Of a stretch of DNA of 57,253 bases, positions 55,590 through 57,253 are shown piece by piece; within the stretch, counting starts at the first letter, position 1, and each line of letters starts with the position of its first letter. This stretch comes from CAZLYF01 sp964586835 (GTDB lineage Bacteria; Bacillota; Clostridia; Christensenellales; Aristaeellaceae), in NCBI GenBank assembly GCA_964586835.1, contig CAZPIC010000013.1:1-57253 (forward strand), read 5' to 3'. A model generated the notes under the pieces. It saw only the letters and a list, made by a program, of their open reading frames with translations, ran no database searches and had not been told where the DNA came from. Both the position numbers and the translations under genes were made by a program.

Positions 55590-56705
55590 ATGCTCCACCA
55601 GATCTCCATCATTGTCCCTGTGTACAACGTTGAAAACTATATCGGCGAATGCTTGGAGAGCATCCTGCGCCAGACATACGGCGCGTTTGAAGCCATTCTC
55701 GTCGACGACGGGTCTACCGACGCCAGCGGACGAATCTGCGACGAGTGGGCATGCCAGGACAGCCGGTTTCGTACGATCCACACAGCGAATCAGGGGGTTG
55801 GGACCGCAAGAAATGCAGGCCTCGCACACGCCAAGGGTGAGTACTGTTTCTTCCTGGACTCAGACGATCTCATCGAGGCGGACGCGCTTGCGCATTTACT
55901 TCACCTGTTGCGATCCAGCGAAGCGGACATCGCTCTTGGAGTTGCCGAGCATTTTTCTGGCACTGTCCCTGAAAGGGGAAAGGGAGAAATGGTCTGCATC
56001 TATAGAGGGCTGGATGAAATCTGTCAGGGGATTGTCTTTGACAAGGGCGATCTGAAGCCTTTGGCTCGAAAGTCGGAGAAACCGAAAATCCATTGGGAGT
56101 TTTTTTCCGGCCTTTACAGAATGGAGCTTGTAAGGGAGCATGGGCTTAAGTTCCTAACGATATCCCATGGCGAGGACACGTACTTCTGCTTTTCCTGCTT
56201 GCTTGTATCAAAGGTTGTGGTTACCACGGATCAGACAGTGTACTGGCATCGCCGAAATCCATCCTCCGTGACGTACCAGTATCACGAGGACTACCTTGGG
56301 CAAACCAGGATCTATGACAGCGAATACAGGCGCCTTTTTGCAAAGAGAGCACCGACATACATGAAGCGTGCACTGCAGGGGATGGATGCGCAGTATTTCT
56401 GCCGCTGCGTTTCGGCTGTGGAGCGGGAATTGGCTTACAGCCCAGGAATTCGAAGCCTGCGAATGATTCATCTCACGTTGAGGGAAATCCGCAGGGACAA
56501 GAGATTCAGCGTGATGCTTTCTCAAAACAACATTCGGTATATACAACTCGCTTCAACAAGAAGGATCCTATGCGTTCTCAAGCTGAGGCTCGCATTCCCC
56601 TTGTCGGTGTTGTTTGTCCTTAGAGCACATCTTCGTGACAGAAGACACAGCACGGATAGAATTGCCGCTCTATCCGACATCCCAATAGAAACTAAAAAGA
56701 AGTGA
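55590..56705 (+). CDS. GT2-family glycosyltransferase
   Basis: 371-residue GT-A enzyme: ISIIVPVYNVENYIGECLES, AILVDDGSTDASGRICDEWA, NQGVGTARNAGLAHAKG and FFLDSDDLIEADALAHLL, then SHGEDTYFCFSCLL as the ED motif. Its C-terminus is basic (LRDRRHSTDRIAAL). ATG 55590 with AAGGAAG is preferred; the open frame reaches 55470 and overlaps the preceding gene. It is the last gene of the locus visible here. Confidence 0.88.
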   Translation: MLHQISIIVPVYNVENYIGECLESILRQTYGAFEAILVDDGSTDASGRICDEWACQDSRFRTIHTANQGVGTARNAGLAHAKGEYCFFLDSDDLIEADALAHLLHLLRSSEADIALGVAEHFSGTVPERGKGEMVCIYRGLDEICQGIVFDKGDLKPLARKSEKPKIHWEFFSGLYRMELVREHGLKFLTISHGEDTYFCFSCLLVSKVVVTTDQTVYWHRRNPSSVTYQYHEDYLGQTRIYDSEYRRLFAKRAPTYMKRALQGMDAQYFCRCVSAVERELAYSPGIRSLRMIHLTLREIRRDKRFSVMLSQNNIRYIQLASTRRILCVLKLRLAFPLSVLFVLRAHLRDRRHSTDRIAALSDIPIETKKK

Positions 56706-57253
56706 CCGGGACTGCGAAAAAAGACAAGCCAGAAGAAGGCCATACCCATCTTTGAGATGCAGGAAAAGCCATCAGGAGGCACCCGCTTTAAAACGAGTTG
56801 AAAGCACGGATGGATATGGAGGCTGTCATGTGTATGTCGGTGCTGTGACTCAATCCTAGCCAGAGAGGACAAGGACCCCTCGTCCCTGCTGGTAACCAGC
56901 AAATCGGCGATAGTGACGCTGAAGACTTCGGTCATGGAAAGCTATACACACCGCGCGCTCGATTGGATGGAGGCTAGCATGAGGCCTGAAAGGCGCCTGC
57001 AGGCTGATGGACATCGAGGCGGATAGGGCATCCCGCGTAGCCAAGCATCTGCTTGAGGAAAAAGCGACCCGAGGGAACGTGAGCCAGGCGAGAAACCCCT
57101 GTGGCGATGGCTTCGTTAGATAAAAGAATAGCGAGATTGCACAGATTGTTTTTATGAACATTCATTAGCCTGAATTATTCACGGGCTTGAAGATGCGAGC
57201 AAAAATACAATCAGAACGATGCGATACAACATTTTAAAGCCGACTTCCTGATA
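56706..57253. other. Terminal 548 bp without an assignable gene
   Basis: All six frames are interrupted or lack recognisable motifs. Two overlapping minus-strand frames (about 56856-57165) have no ribosome-binding site. The sequence could be decayed mobile-element DNA or a non-coding end of the polysaccharide locus. No terminator was found. Confidence 0.35.

Overview
The window looks like chromosomal DNA of a low-lipid-marker, Gram-positive anaerobe of the Clostridia (Firmicutes), of fairly high GC by eye for that group. Supporting signs are the two-subunit clostridial L-serine dehydratase, a PPi-type phosphofructokinase, a Bacillus/Clostridium-type LexA box in front of a Y-family polymerase, YkuD and peptidoglycan-binding-domain secreted proteins, a CotH-like protein and an infC-rpmI-rplT operon with a long leader. 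I cannot name the genus from sequence alone.

Layout. 1-6.4 kb: FAD-dependent oxidoreductase, L,D-transpeptidase, serine dehydratase beta and alpha subunits, and an Orn/Lys/Arg-type decarboxylase. 6.5-9.6 kb: secreted PpiC-type foldase, infC-rpmI-rplT and tRNA-Leu(TAA). 9.6-16 kb: an accessory stretch with short-hairpin arrays, a uroporphyrinogen-decarboxylase-family gene, a decayed aldo/keto reductase and AraC regulator, and a minus-strand pair encoding a secreted MBL-like protein and a lamin-tail/CotH protein. 16.2-23 kb: a complete branched-chain amino acid type ABC importer (ATPases, permeases, binding protein), then a creatininase-family amidohydrolase and a PPi-type phosphofructokinase. 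23-28.4 kb: secreted peptidoglycan-binding protein, metallophosphoesterase, SOS-controlled dinB with a small partner gene, and a RidA protein. 28.7-34.6 kb: a 956-residue secreted protein built from about 21 Cys-rich repeats, a coiled-coil protein, a BspA-like LRR protein and more hairpin arrays. 35.6-56.7 kb: a long plus-strand surface-polysaccharide locus (priming sugar transferase, aldo/keto reductase, split transketolase, glycosyltransferases, epimerase, amidotransferase, EpsG-like polymerase, pyruvyltransferase-FrhB fusion, Wzm/Wzt exporter). It has lower GC and more AT-rich gaps than the left half, as expected for a variable locus.

The most unusual item is a family of tandem short-hairpin arrays. 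A nearly constant 8-nt linker (GTGAAGAG and close variants) alternates with 14-24 nt GC-rich perfect or near-perfect hairpins whose stems differ by compensating changes. Arrays occur at 9.6-9.96, 12.36-12.6, 32.64-32.93 and 34.32-34.46 kb. Four of the five tracts sit just 3' of a gene and carry the linker in that gene's sense strand. The same few hairpin 'letters' recur in different order at distant loci. One array is bracketed by a ~104-bp direct repeat. Other notable items are an ATC start codon for infC, a 49-bp infC/rpmI overlap, a clean LexA operator at dinB, the pyruvyltransferase-ferredoxin-FrhB fusion, and a six-unit super-period in the Cys-rich repeat protein.
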